Of a DNA stretch of 64,000 bases, positions 25,536 through 33,441 are shown in pieces (positions within the stretch are counted from its first letter, which is position 1; every line of letters starts with the position of its first letter). Both the position numbers and the translations under genes were made by a program. The stretch is from G020354025 sp964621455 (GTDB lineage: Bacteria > Fidelibacterota > Marinisomatia > SCGC-AAA003-L08 > TS1B11): NCBI GenBank assembly GCA_964621455.1, contig CAZULW010000008.1, positions 1 to 64,000 on the forward strand, in the 5' to 3' direction. Under the pieces are notes generated by a model that saw only the letters and a list, made by a program, of their open reading frames with translations, did no database searches and had not been told where the DNA came from.

Positions 25536-26791
25536 TAGAACAACAAGTTGTCGTAACCGGGTTAGGCCTTGTAAGCCCTATCGGCATAGGACTTGAAGAG
25601 TTCTGGGAAGCGTTGAAGGCCGGACAAAACGGTGTCGCCAGGGTTACTCATTTTGATCCGACCGATTTTCGCTCCCAGATGGCGGCAGAGGTAAAAGATT
25701 TTAATCCTGGAGAATGGATCGATGCGAAGTCCATAGATCGCATGGACAGGTTCACCCACCTTGGTATGGCATCGTCAGCGATGGCACTTAGAGATGCCGC
25801 TCTGAATACCTTTACCTTTGACAGTAACCGAGCCGGAGTCATTATTGGTTCCGGCATCGGGGGCGCGGATACGATACAAGATGGTTTTTTCAATCTTCAC
25901 GAGAAGGGTCCGAATTCCTTAAGTCCATTTTTTGTGTCGAAGCTTCTCGTAAATATGACACCATGTATGGTCTCAATCAGATATGGTTTGAAAGGCCCGC
26001 TTTCCGCCCCTTCCGTTGCCTGCTCCACTGGGGCGAACGCCATTGGGGATGCGTTCCGGATTATTCAGAGGGGAGACGCTGATATCATGCTGGCGGGGGG
26101 TGCCGATGCTTCTGTGAGCCCCCTGCCTTTTGCCGGCTTCTGCGCAGCACGATCGATGTCTCGGAGGAACGATTGTGTCGAGAAGGCAAGCCGGCCCTTT
26201 GACCGAAACCGCGATGGTTTCGTGATGGGAGAAGGGGCCGGGATAATCATTCTGGAACGGCTTGAACACGCCCTTGGCCGCGGTGCCCGCATCTACGCTG
26301 AACTCGTTGGCTACGGCAATACTGCGGACGCTTTTCACTTCACAGCTCCAGAACCAGATGGTGATGGAATGATCAGGGTTATGAGGGTTGCACTTAAAGA
26401 CGCAGGCATCGAGCCGCCGGAAGTGGGATATATTAACGCACACGGTACCTCGACAGTTTTAAACGACAAAACTGAAAGTGCGGCCCTTATCCAAGTCTTC
26501 GGTGACCACGCAAAAGACCTGAAGGTAAGTTCTATAAAGTCTATGATTGGCCACCTTCTATCCGCTGCCGGAGCGGTGGAATTCGCAGCCACTGTGATGA
26601 GTATTCATACCGGCAAGCTGCCTCCAACGATAAACTACGAGGAGCCCGACCCGGAGTGCCCCCTCGATTACGTTACCAACGGAGCCGAGGAGATCGACCT
26701 CGATGTAGCTATAAGTAATTCCTTTGGCTTTGGCGGGGGTAACGTCTGCCTAGTAGTCAGAAAATTTGGAGGAGATAATGGAAATCCCTAA
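25532..26791 (+). CDS. fabF: beta-ketoacyl-ACP synthase II
   Basis: 419 residues, normal FabF length. The catalytic triad is complete: Cys164 in SVACSTGANA, His304 in NAHGTSTVLND and His341 in SMIGHLLSAAGAVE, with Lys336 conserved. The N-terminus VVVTGLGLVSPIG and the C-terminal SNSFGFGGGNVCL are typical. It condenses malonyl-ACP with acyl-ACP in fatty acid elongation. No acpP, fabD, fabG or fabZ is adjacent; its only partner is the FabK-like flavoprotein gene it overlaps by 14 bases. This could be a specialised lipid pair, not the housekeeping set. Confidence 0.94.
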   Translation: MIEQQVVVTGLGLVSPIGIGLEEFWEALKAGQNGVARVTHFDPTDFRSQMAAEVKDFNPGEWIDAKSIDRMDRFTHLGMASSAMALRDAALNTFTFDSNRAGVIIGSGIGGADTIQDGFFNLHEKGPNSLSPFFVSKLLVNMTPCMVSIRYGLKGPLSAPSVACSTGANAIGDAFRIIQRGDADIMLAGGADASVSPLPFAGFCAARSMSRRNDCVEKASRPFDRNRDGFVMGEGAGIIILERLEHALGRGARIYAELVGYGNTADAFHFTAPEPDGDGMIRVMRVALKDAGIEPPEVGYINAHGTSTVLNDKTESAALIQVFGDHAKDLKVSSIKSMIGHLLSAAGAVEFAATVMSIHTGKLPPTINYEEPDPECPLDYVTNGAEEIDLDVAISNSFGFGGGNVCLVVRKFGGDNGNP

Positions 26792-27845
26792 ACTGGAAAT
26801 CGGAAACATCACCGCCGACATACCGATCGTGCAGGGGGGTATGGGCGTGAGAGTTTCACTTTCCTCGCTCGTTTCTGCGGTGGCTAATGAAGGGGGAATC
26901 GGTACTATCGCCAGCGTAGGCCTGGGGGACCTGCAGGCTTCAGCAGATGAATTTGAAAAGAAATCACGGGAAGCCCTGATAAATGAGATTCACAAAGCAA
27001 AGAGCAAGACCAATGGCCATATCGCCGTCAACGTCATGGCCGCGCTCAGCAATGCCGACGACCTGATCAAGGCCGCCGTGAATGAGGGAATCAAGCTGAT
27101 TGTAGTAGGCGCAGGCCTCCCACTCAGGCTTCCCCGCCTGGTCGAGGACGATTCGGTAAACCTGCTGCCCATCGTCAGCTCCGGCAGGGCAGCTGGCTTA
27201 ATCCTCAGTGTCTGGGACAAGCGCTATGAAAGGACCGCCGATGGAATAATTCTGGAAGGGCCGCTGGCAGGAGGGCACCTCGGTTTCTCCGCGGAGCAGC
27301 TTAAGCAGCCGGAAAAGTATTCCCTCGATATACTCCTGCCTGAGGTCCTGGAGGCAATCAAGGCGTACGAAGATAAATACGGCCGGAAAATTCCCATCAT
27401 TGTCGCTGGAGGCATCTTTAACGGACAGGACATCGCCCGGATGTTGTCTAAAGGGGCCTCAGGAGTCCAGATGGCCACCCGCTTCGTCTGCACCGAAGAG
27501 TGCGGTGTATCCCGAGAATTCAAGCAAGCGTACCTTGACGCCAAAGAAGAGGATATTGTGATCATTAATAGTCCCGTCGGCCTGCCCGGCAGGGCCATTC
27601 GGAACAAGTTTCTGCAGGACCTTGAAATCAAGGGAAGGATGAAAATCAGATGTCCTTACAGGTGCCTTTCGGCCTGTAAAGTCGCTGAGGCACGGTACTG
27701 TATTGCCCTGGTCCTCCTGAACGCCTACTTCGGTGACGTCGACCACGGCCTCATTTTCGCCGGGGAGAACGCATACCGTATTAATAAGATTATTACTGTA
27801 GAAGAGCTCATCTCAGAGCTTCTCGCCGAGCTTGCGGCGGCGTAA
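26778..27845 (+). CDS. NAD(P)H-dependent flavin oxidoreductase (FabK/nitronate monooxygenase family)
   Basis: 355 residues from the ATG at 26778 (GGAGGA at 26768-26773); a TTG four codons upstream is less likely. The fold is an FMN-binding TIM barrel with QGGMGVRVSLSSLVSAVANE at the start, AVNVMA, VVGAGLP, EGPLAGGHLGF with the His of the nitronate monooxygenase family, VAGGIFNG and GASGVQMATRFVCTEE. FabK enoyl-ACP reductases belong to the same family. The overlap with fabF suggests it acts on acyl chains, but the longer C-terminus (KIRCPYRCLSACK, cysteine-rich) also fits the 2-nitropropane dioxygenase branch. Exact reaction uncertain. Confidence 0.85.
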   Translation: MEIPKLEIGNITADIPIVQGGMGVRVSLSSLVSAVANEGGIGTIASVGLGDLQASADEFEKKSREALINEIHKAKSKTNGHIAVNVMAALSNADDLIKAAVNEGIKLIVVGAGLPLRLPRLVEDDSVNLLPIVSSGRAAGLILSVWDKRYERTADGIILEGPLAGGHLGFSAEQLKQPEKYSLDILLPEVLEAIKAYEDKYGRKIPIIVAGGIFNGQDIARMLSKGASGVQMATRFVCTEECGVSREFKQAYLDAKEEDIVIINSPVGLPGRAIRNKFLQDLEIKGRMKIRCPYRCLSACKVAEARYCIALVLLNAYFGDVDHGLIFAGENAYRINKIITVEELISELLAELAAA

Positions 27846-27997
27846 GCAGGTTTCGTTGCGTCAGCGGCCGGGTCCTGAATGGTTGCGCTTCAGATGAGGT
27901 TTCAGTAAAATCCGGGAGTGCCAAAAGAAAGAAGGGAGCGTGTGCAGGAACAGAAGTAAAGGCTTTCCTGTCCCGTATGGCGTTTCCGGCATAGTAC

Positions 27998-28038
27998 TAT
28001 AATACTTGATAAATGGGATAGATTTGTTGTAGTATTAT
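27998..28038. promoter_or_regulatory. possible promoter or operator upstream of aldo/keto reductase gene
   Basis: A TATAAT hexamer (27998-28003) lies within an inverted repeat, ATAATACT (27999-28006) and AGTATTAT (28031-28038), in the 268-base gap before the reductase gene. No good -35 box is visible at the expected distance, so this is only a candidate control site. Confidence 0.25.
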
Positions 28039-28113
28039 GATGATTACCAAACGCAATATAGCCCCATCGAGTTTATCAACTTGGGGTTAATAAACCGCAA
28101 CAAGGAATGAATC

Positions 28114-29304
28114 GTGAAGGCAACTAAAGCAGTAGATCGCAGGAGCTTTATCAGAAAATCATTCGCCGGGGCGACGGGACTGGCTTTCCTCGGTACCGCC
28201 CGCGCCAGCCGGTACGGCACTGAACCCTCTCTTCAGCAACCTGAGAGAAAGTTTATTTATCGGACGCTCGGTAAAACGGGACTGAGACTGCCGATTATAA
28301 GCATGGGCGTCATGAATTCCGACAATCCCGCCCTGATAGCCGCAGCGCTGGATAACGGGATAATCCACCTGGATACGGCACACGGCTACATGCGCGGCCG
28401 GAATGAAGAGATAATCGGCGGGGTCATCAAGGATCGGCCCCGGGACTCCTTCGTCATCGCCACGAAGATTCCGGATAACAAGATGGATACGGCCAAAGAG
28501 ACGGAAAAGGCCTTTGCCGACATGCTTGACCTCAGTCTGAAACGGTTGGGCCTGGATTATGTTGAAATTCTCTATCTACATAGTACGAATAATCGTGCCG
28601 ATACGCTTCACGAGCCTTTCCTCAATGCTCTGCAAGCGGCCAAGAAATCCGGCAAGGCTCGTTTTGTAGGTGTATCCACCCATAGCGGTCAACCGGAGGT
28701 CATTCAGGCCGCCATTGACAGCAAGGTTTACGATGTGGTTCTTGCGGGTTACAACTTCACGGATAATGGTCGCGGGATAGTAAAAGAAGCTATCGCCAAA
28801 GGGGCTAAGGCCGGGCTGGGCATCGTAGCCATGAAAACTCTGGGCGGTGGCAGTAGGCGAGGAGTGAACGTGAATCCAAAAGCGGCTCTGAAATGGGTGC
28901 TGCAGGATACCAACGTGACCACCACCATCCCCGGCTTCACCGCCTTCGACCAGATGCAAACTGACCTGTCGGTCATGGAAGACCTGGCCTTGACCAAGCA
29001 GGAGCAGGAGGATCTCAACTTGCAGAGCTCGATCCCGGGGCTCTATTGCCAGGGATGCGACACCTGTGCCGGCCAATGCCCGAAGGGGCTTCCTATTCCG
29101 GACCTGATGCGGGCCTACATGTATACCTACGGCCATCGCAATCTTGGCGCCGCCCAGGATCTAGTGCTGTCCCTGGATGTGCCTTCCAATCCTTGCAGGG
29201 ACTGCCAGGATTGCCCCGTAAAGTGTGCGAGAGGATTCGATGTGGCCGACCGGATCAGTGATGTCATCCGGCTCAAGGACGTACCATCCTCTTTCATTAC
29301 TTAA
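28114..29304 (+). CDS. Tat-exported aldo/keto reductase with C-terminal 4Fe-4S-type cysteine motifs
   Basis: 396 residues from a GTG start at 28114 (AAGGAA site at 28102-28107). Residues 8-35 are a clear Tat signal (DRRSFIRKS followed by a hydrophobic stretch). The AKR barrel shows LGKTGLRLPIISMGVM, HLDTAHGYMRGRNEE (Asp and Tyr of the catalytic tetrad), VIATKI (Lys) and ILYLHS (His). The tail has CQGCDTCAGQCPKG and CRDCQDCPVKCARG, resembling iron-sulfur ligands. It is therefore probably an exported oxidoreductase exchanging electrons with the membrane ferredoxin encoded at 30403. Substrate unknown. Confidence 0.9.
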   Translation: MKATKAVDRRSFIRKSFAGATGLAFLGTARASRYGTEPSLQQPERKFIYRTLGKTGLRLPIISMGVMNSDNPALIAAALDNGIIHLDTAHGYMRGRNEEIIGGVIKDRPRDSFVIATKIPDNKMDTAKETEKAFADMLDLSLKRLGLDYVEILYLHSTNNRADTLHEPFLNALQAAKKSGKARFVGVSTHSGQPEVIQAAIDSKVYDVVLAGYNFTDNGRGIVKEAIAKGAKAGLGIVAMKTLGGGSRRGVNVNPKAALKWVLQDTNVTTTIPGFTAFDQMQTDLSVMEDLALTKQEQEDLNLQSSIPGLYCQGCDTCAGQCPKGLPIPDLMRAYMYTYGHRNLGAAQDLVLSLDVPSNPCRDCQDCPVKCARGFDVADRISDVIRLKDVPSSFIT

Positions 29305-29322
29305 CGACGGAGGTCCACTGGA

Positions 29323-30246
29323 ATGAGACATATAATCATGGGGCTGACCATCGCCCGCTTTTACCGCCTGGCCCTCCTATGGGCCGTTGGAGCGTTCTTC
29401 TGGTCGGGGTGTGCTTCGCAGACTCCGGCAGACAGAGACCAGATCGCGCTGTTCCCCAGGATCGAGGGTTGGAAGCAGTCGGGCGAAGTACGGGTCTACG
29501 CCCCCGGAACCCTTTACGAGTATATCAACGGCGCGGCCGTGGGTTATCTGGCGTATGATTTTCAGGAGCTGCACATAGATGAATATACCCAGAAGCCGCA
29601 GGCTTCAGTGCTGGTGGAAATCTATCGCCACCGGACTCCCGCCCACGCCTTCGGCATCTACAGCCAGGAGCGGCCCAGGGAAGGGCCTTTCCTGGATATC
29701 GGCGCCCAGGGCTACTGCGAGGCTTTCCTCCTGAACTTCATTGTGGGTGAGTATTATGTGAAACTCAATGGAATGGGGAATCCGCCAGCGGACCAGGCGG
29801 TCCTCGAGACTTTTTCCAACGCCCTGGTTGGCACTTTAGGCGGCAGAACCACCCTGCCGCCCGTATTGGCCTGCTTCCCCGAAGAGCTCCAGCAGCCGAA
29901 CTCCGAAATGTTCGTAGCCAGGAATTTCCTGGGATACGGCTTCCTGCACTCGGGTTATACCGCCGACTACCGGCTGGATGATCAGGACTTCAGATTGTTT
30001 ATCATCGAAGGCGCCGACCGGCAGGACTGCCTGCAGATGCTCGAGCGCTACGCGGAATTCACGAAGTATACTGACACTTTAGAGGAAGGTCCCCTGCATA
30101 CGCTGAGTGATCCCTATCACGGCAAGATTACCCTGGCCTGGAAAGGAAACTATATCTGGGGGGCTTTGGACCTGGCTGACAGCCAGCTTTCAGCCCGCTT
30201 CCTGTCCCAGGTCGAGGCGGAGTTGGACAGAATTGGGATGGAATAA
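29323..30246 (+). CDS. DUF6599-like lipoprotein
   Basis: 307 residues. The signal ends FWSGCASQ (lipobox at Cys). The segment LFPRIEGWKQSGEVRVYAPG, then TLYEYINGAAVGYLAYDF, is characteristic of the DUF6599 family, a group of exported proteins without known activity. It follows the Fe-S aldo/keto reductase by 18 bases and is probably cotranscribed. In related genomes I recall this family beside DUF362 and NapH-like ferredoxins, as here. A role as an accessory or binding protein for that redox set is inference. Confidence 0.75.
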   Translation: MRHIIMGLTIARFYRLALLWAVGAFFWSGCASQTPADRDQIALFPRIEGWKQSGEVRVYAPGTLYEYINGAAVGYLAYDFQELHIDEYTQKPQASVLVEIYRHRTPAHAFGIYSQERPREGPFLDIGAQGYCEAFLLNFIVGEYYVKLNGMGNPPADQAVLETFSNALVGTLGGRTTLPPVLACFPEELQQPNSEMFVARNFLGYGFLHSGYTADYRLDDQDFRLFIIEGADRQDCLQMLERYAEFTKYTDTLEEGPLHTLSDPYHGKITLAWKGNYIWGALDLADSQLSARFLSQVEAELDRIGME

Positions 30247-30271
30247 AAGGTCGCTGCCCTCAGGAATAACA

Positions 30272-30340
30272 GAAACCGCTAAAGCGGTTCTTGATGCTTC
30301 TTAACATTCTATCAGCCCACGACTTAAGTCGTGGGCTGAT
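30272..30340. repeat. two adjacent palindromic hairpins between convergent genes
   Basis: First hairpin 30272-30290: AAACCGC, TAAA loop, GCGGTT. Second, 30311-30340, is a perfect 30-base palindrome with half-site ATCAGCCCACGACTT. Sequences of the GCCCACGACTTAAGTCGTGGGC type are dispersed palindromes in many bacteria. Located between the end of the DUF6599 gene and the convergent ferredoxin gene, they could terminate both transcripts. Confidence 0.65.
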
Positions 30341-30402
30341 TAAAGAGATGAATATTCTGGAAAGTCCTGTCCGGACTATTCTGTTCTCGTTTCACGGCTG
30401 AA

Positions 30403-31903
30403 TCAGCTATAGGTGAGAGAGCTTGCGTCAGGCAGGCTGATCTCGCCAGGCTCGGCAGGACGGAGAGCCTGTTCCGCGTTGACAACGATACCGGCCTCGC
30501 CCGGTAGGNNNNNNNNNNNNNNNNNNNNNNNNNNNNNNNNNNNNNNNNNNNNNNNNNNNNNNNNNNNNNNNNNNNNNNNNNNNNNNNNNNNNNNNNNNNN
30601 NNNNNNNNAAGTAGGCCAGACCCATCGAGGCATTCTGCTTCTGCTCCAGGGTCAAGGGCAGGATGGCTTCGGTTGGGCAGACCTGCCCGCAGAGGTTGCA
30701 GCCGTACTCGCAATACCCCTTACGCATATCGGCCACGGGCGCCCACAGGTCAAGCAGGCTGCTGCGAATCCCGTCCGGCTGCAGGCAGGCCCCGTTGGAC
30801 TGACAGATGCGCACGCATGCCTCACAGCGCATGCATTTATCTAAAAAATCGTCTTCGGGAATGGAACCAGGTGGCCGGATCATCCGGTGATAAGCGTTCT
30901 TGCTGCGAATCCCGATACTGAGCAGACCAAGTGCGACAATACTGCTGAAAGAGGTCTGGATAAACTGGCGCCGGGAGTAGTCCACCGGGGTATGGTAAGG
31001 CTTCCAGCGCCAGCGATAGGTGATGGCCTTGATCTTCGGAGGGCACGTCTCAGAGCAGGAAAAGCTCTCGATGCATTCCACCTTGCTGGTTTCCCGGACA
31101 TTATCTTCCGGGATGGCGTTCATCTTGCATTCGGTATTGCACTTGCCGCAGTCGGGGCACGACTTATCCACCAGCCGCTCATAGAAGCGAAACTGGGACA
31201 GCAGGCCGAGGAAAGCACCGGTGGGGCAGAGATTCCGGCACCAGAAACGACGGGACAGCTTTTCCAGGCCAAGGATGGTCCCGAAAAAGAGGGCGATCCA
31301 GAAAACCTGCTGTGAGTAGGTCTGGGGCTCGGGCATCACCAGGACTTTATACCCATCATAAACAACCATTACCGGCGACTCCAGGAACGGCACGCTGCCA
31401 ATCCCGACCAGGAATGAGTCCGCCAGAAGGGTGGCCAGGGGATAGACCACTACGGTGAGGGCGCGGTTGAAAATGGAGAGGGGGTCAAACAGGCCCCACA
31501 GGTGAATGGAGAAGAGGGCAAGAACTATGGTCGTGAAGAGGAGAACAAACTTGAAAGGACGCCATGACTGCCAGCGCTTCGAATTTTTGTTGTCAGGGGA
31601 CTTCAGGGCGTGGCTGGCCACGTCTATGGTAGTTCCCAGGGGACATATCCAGCCGCAGAAGAAGCGCCCGAAGAAAAGTGTCGAAACCAGGATGATAAGC
31701 CCCGGCCAGAACAGGAGCGAAACCCTGAAATTGTCGATAAAATCAAAAAGGGGAATTAACGGACTGAACCGCAGGAAAAGATCGGAAGGCAGGTCGCCGG
31801 AATAAGGATATCGTGCTCGCAAAAAGAGCAGCACGAAAAAGAGAAGGAAACCGACCTGAACCCAGCGCCGGACTCGGGCCATCGTTATCTTCGTTTTTGC
31901 CAC
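30403..31903 (-). CDS. NapH/MauN-type membrane 4Fe-4S ferredoxin protein (interrupted by assembly gap)
   Basis: At least about 430 residues are visible on the 5' side of the N run. There are several membrane segments, then CGWICPLGT, CRNLCPTGAF, a CPDCGKCNTECKM cluster, CSETCPPKI, KCMRCEACVRICQSNG and YCEYGCNLCGQVCPTE, so multiple 4Fe-4S clusters. Beyond the gap the reading frame that continues sensibly is LPGEAGIVVNAEQALRPAEP, ending at 30403; it is a different frame from the one crossing 100 Ns, so the true gap length is not 100. It should pass electrons across or along the inner membrane. It starts five bases after the DUF362 gene stop. Confidence 0.82.
30509..30608. other. scaffold gap (100 Ns)
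   Basis: A run of exactly 100 N characters, the conventional placeholder for a gap of unknown size. It lies inside the membrane ferredoxin gene; the two flanks belong to the same gene judged by protein content. Confidence 0.99.
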
Positions 31904-31908
31904 AGTAG

Positions 31909-32811
31909 TTAAAGACTGATTTTTTTCATTTTCAAATTGGATACGTCGTACCGATTCAGCCCCCGCCTTAGGGCTTCATTAATATATCCTATTTTACCGG
32001 GATCCAACTTGAACAATGAGGCTGCGACGTAGTCGGCCGTAACCGTGCAGGGACTCATGATCAGGGTGCGCGGCTTTTCGACATAGGATAAACTGCCCCC
32101 ACTGGGCCCATTCGCGGTCATGATCCGGTAGGCGTCAATAATAGTCAGCGTGGGGAGTATTTCGGAGGTGATATCCACCAGTTTGGTTGCAAAGCCGTTA
32201 TGGATCTCCCCGCGGGGACCGCCCATGACCCCCATCAGGTTCTTCAGACCCAGGGTCACCCGACTCAAGGAGTGATGCTTTGCCACGGGCACGTTGATCA
32301 CCTTGTCCGCCTCCAGGTAATCCCGGTAAATGGGCCATTCCTTCAGTACGGTCCCTTGTCGGAGACGCACGTTCTTGAAGCGGTGATCGCGGACCTGCAG
32401 GACCTTGGCGCCCGCCTTTTTTGCACTGGGTTCGATCTGGCTGTTAAGGTAGCAGCGGAGCGGAGTGTTGATGGTGCGATCAAAGACTTTGACCCTCCTG
32501 GCACCGGCATCCAGACAAAGTCTGATGATCTCAGCGACGAGGTCAGGGTTGGTGTTGGCCGCAAATTGAGGGGCCCGGTCCCAGCCTATATTGGGCTTGA
32601 CGACGACAACGTCACCTTTGGAAATGAAACGGCTCATGCCGCCGAAAGCATCAGCCGCGCTACGAACTAACTGGGCGGGTTCACCGTTCTCGACCCATAC
32701 GACCTCAGGGGCTGGTTCGTTATCCAGGGCCAGTAGAAGACTGTTGGAGAATAGGGGGGACAGGCTAGCAAGCCCTCCCGTGGTTGCTTTTATGAAATTG
32801 AGACGTTTCAT
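31909..32811 (-). CDS. DUF362-domain protein with N-terminal signal
   Basis: 300 residues. The N-terminus (MKRLNFIKATTGGLASLSPL) resembles a degenerate Tat-type signal. The DUF362 domain is seen in VVVVKPNIGWDRAPQFAANT, NPDLVAEIIRLCLDAGA, VINVPVAKHHSLSRVTLGLK and NLMGVMGGPRGEIH. DUF362 proteins are often fused or adjacent to iron-sulfur proteins, and their reaction is undefined. Here the gene precedes the membrane ferredoxin by five bases. Together with the convergent Fe-S reductase it forms an envelope redox module. Confidence 0.85.
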   Translation of the reverse strand: MKRLNFIKATTGGLASLSPLFSNSLLLALDNEPAPEVVWVENGEPAQLVRSAADAFGGMSRFISKGDVVVVKPNIGWDRAPQFAANTNPDLVAEIIRLCLDAGARRVKVFDRTINTPLRCYLNSQIEPSAKKAGAKVLQVRDHRFKNVRLRQGTVLKEWPIYRDYLEADKVINVPVAKHHSLSRVTLGLKNLMGVMGGPRGEIHNGFATKLVDITSEILPTLTIIDAYRIMTANGPSGGSLSYVEKPRTLIMSPCTVTADYVAASLFKLDPGKIGYINEALRRGLNRYDVSNLKMKKISL

Positions 32812-33441
32812 GATTAGTCACCCTCGGATTATATAACGATAGCTTAAACAAGGTTACAATGTTTGGACAATACTAATTTAGTTCCAGGACTTCCCCGAAA
32901 AAATCAGTGGCGGGGAGTTAGCAAGGATTTGAAGATTCCAGCCAGCGTAAGCGATCTATGCTTGCGTGAGACCCGGGGATCTTTTATTTTAACCCTTGTA
33001 TTAGCCATCATTCATCAGCATATTTTACCAGGCTAACACTCCATAACCGTATTCAGTGCGAGGCCCATGCGCAAGCTCGCTGCCATCATGTGCATCAATA
33101 TCGTGGACTCTGTGGAGATAGATCTCGCAGCACCTTCGTCACCGAACCCCGCTAACAGCGGGGCAAGCCCGGCAGGCGCCTAACTGCCCGGTTAACACGG
33201 GTGTGTCATTCATTTTTTCCCTTCACAGCCACCTTGGGATCACACCTTCACGGAACCAAGCGGGGTGATAACCAATTGGGATTGGCAGAGAGACTCTACG
33301 GTCGCTATTCAGCAATACATCGACACCGAGAACACTCTCCTCGCGTCTGCATCACAGACGCCACTGTAGATCTGGGTTGTCAGCTACGAGTTTTAGAGAG
33401 CAAGGATCGTAATGGCATCTACATCCCTTAAGGAGGCAATC
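32812..33441. other. 630-base gap upstream of pentose operon
   Basis: No full gene is convincing. It contains a GC-rich repeat-like block (33131-33196; includes CACCTTCGTCACC and the hairpin CCCCGCTAACAGCGGGG) and, at about 33193-33369, a plus-strand frame that reads like protein (PPWDHTFTEP, then NWDWQRDSTVAIQQYI) and ends in TAG. That could be the end of a lost gene. The remaining sequence likely holds the divergent promoters for the DUF362 gene and the pentose operon. Confidence 0.4.

Noticed and set aside
32919..33130. Possible additional tRNA or ncRNA in the gap before the pentose operon
   Set aside because: No cloverleaf or T-arm consensus found on either strand.
33201..33431. 76-residue plus-strand ORF starting with ATG
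   Set aside because: Another frame over the same bases reads more like protein; this one has no binding site and no family.
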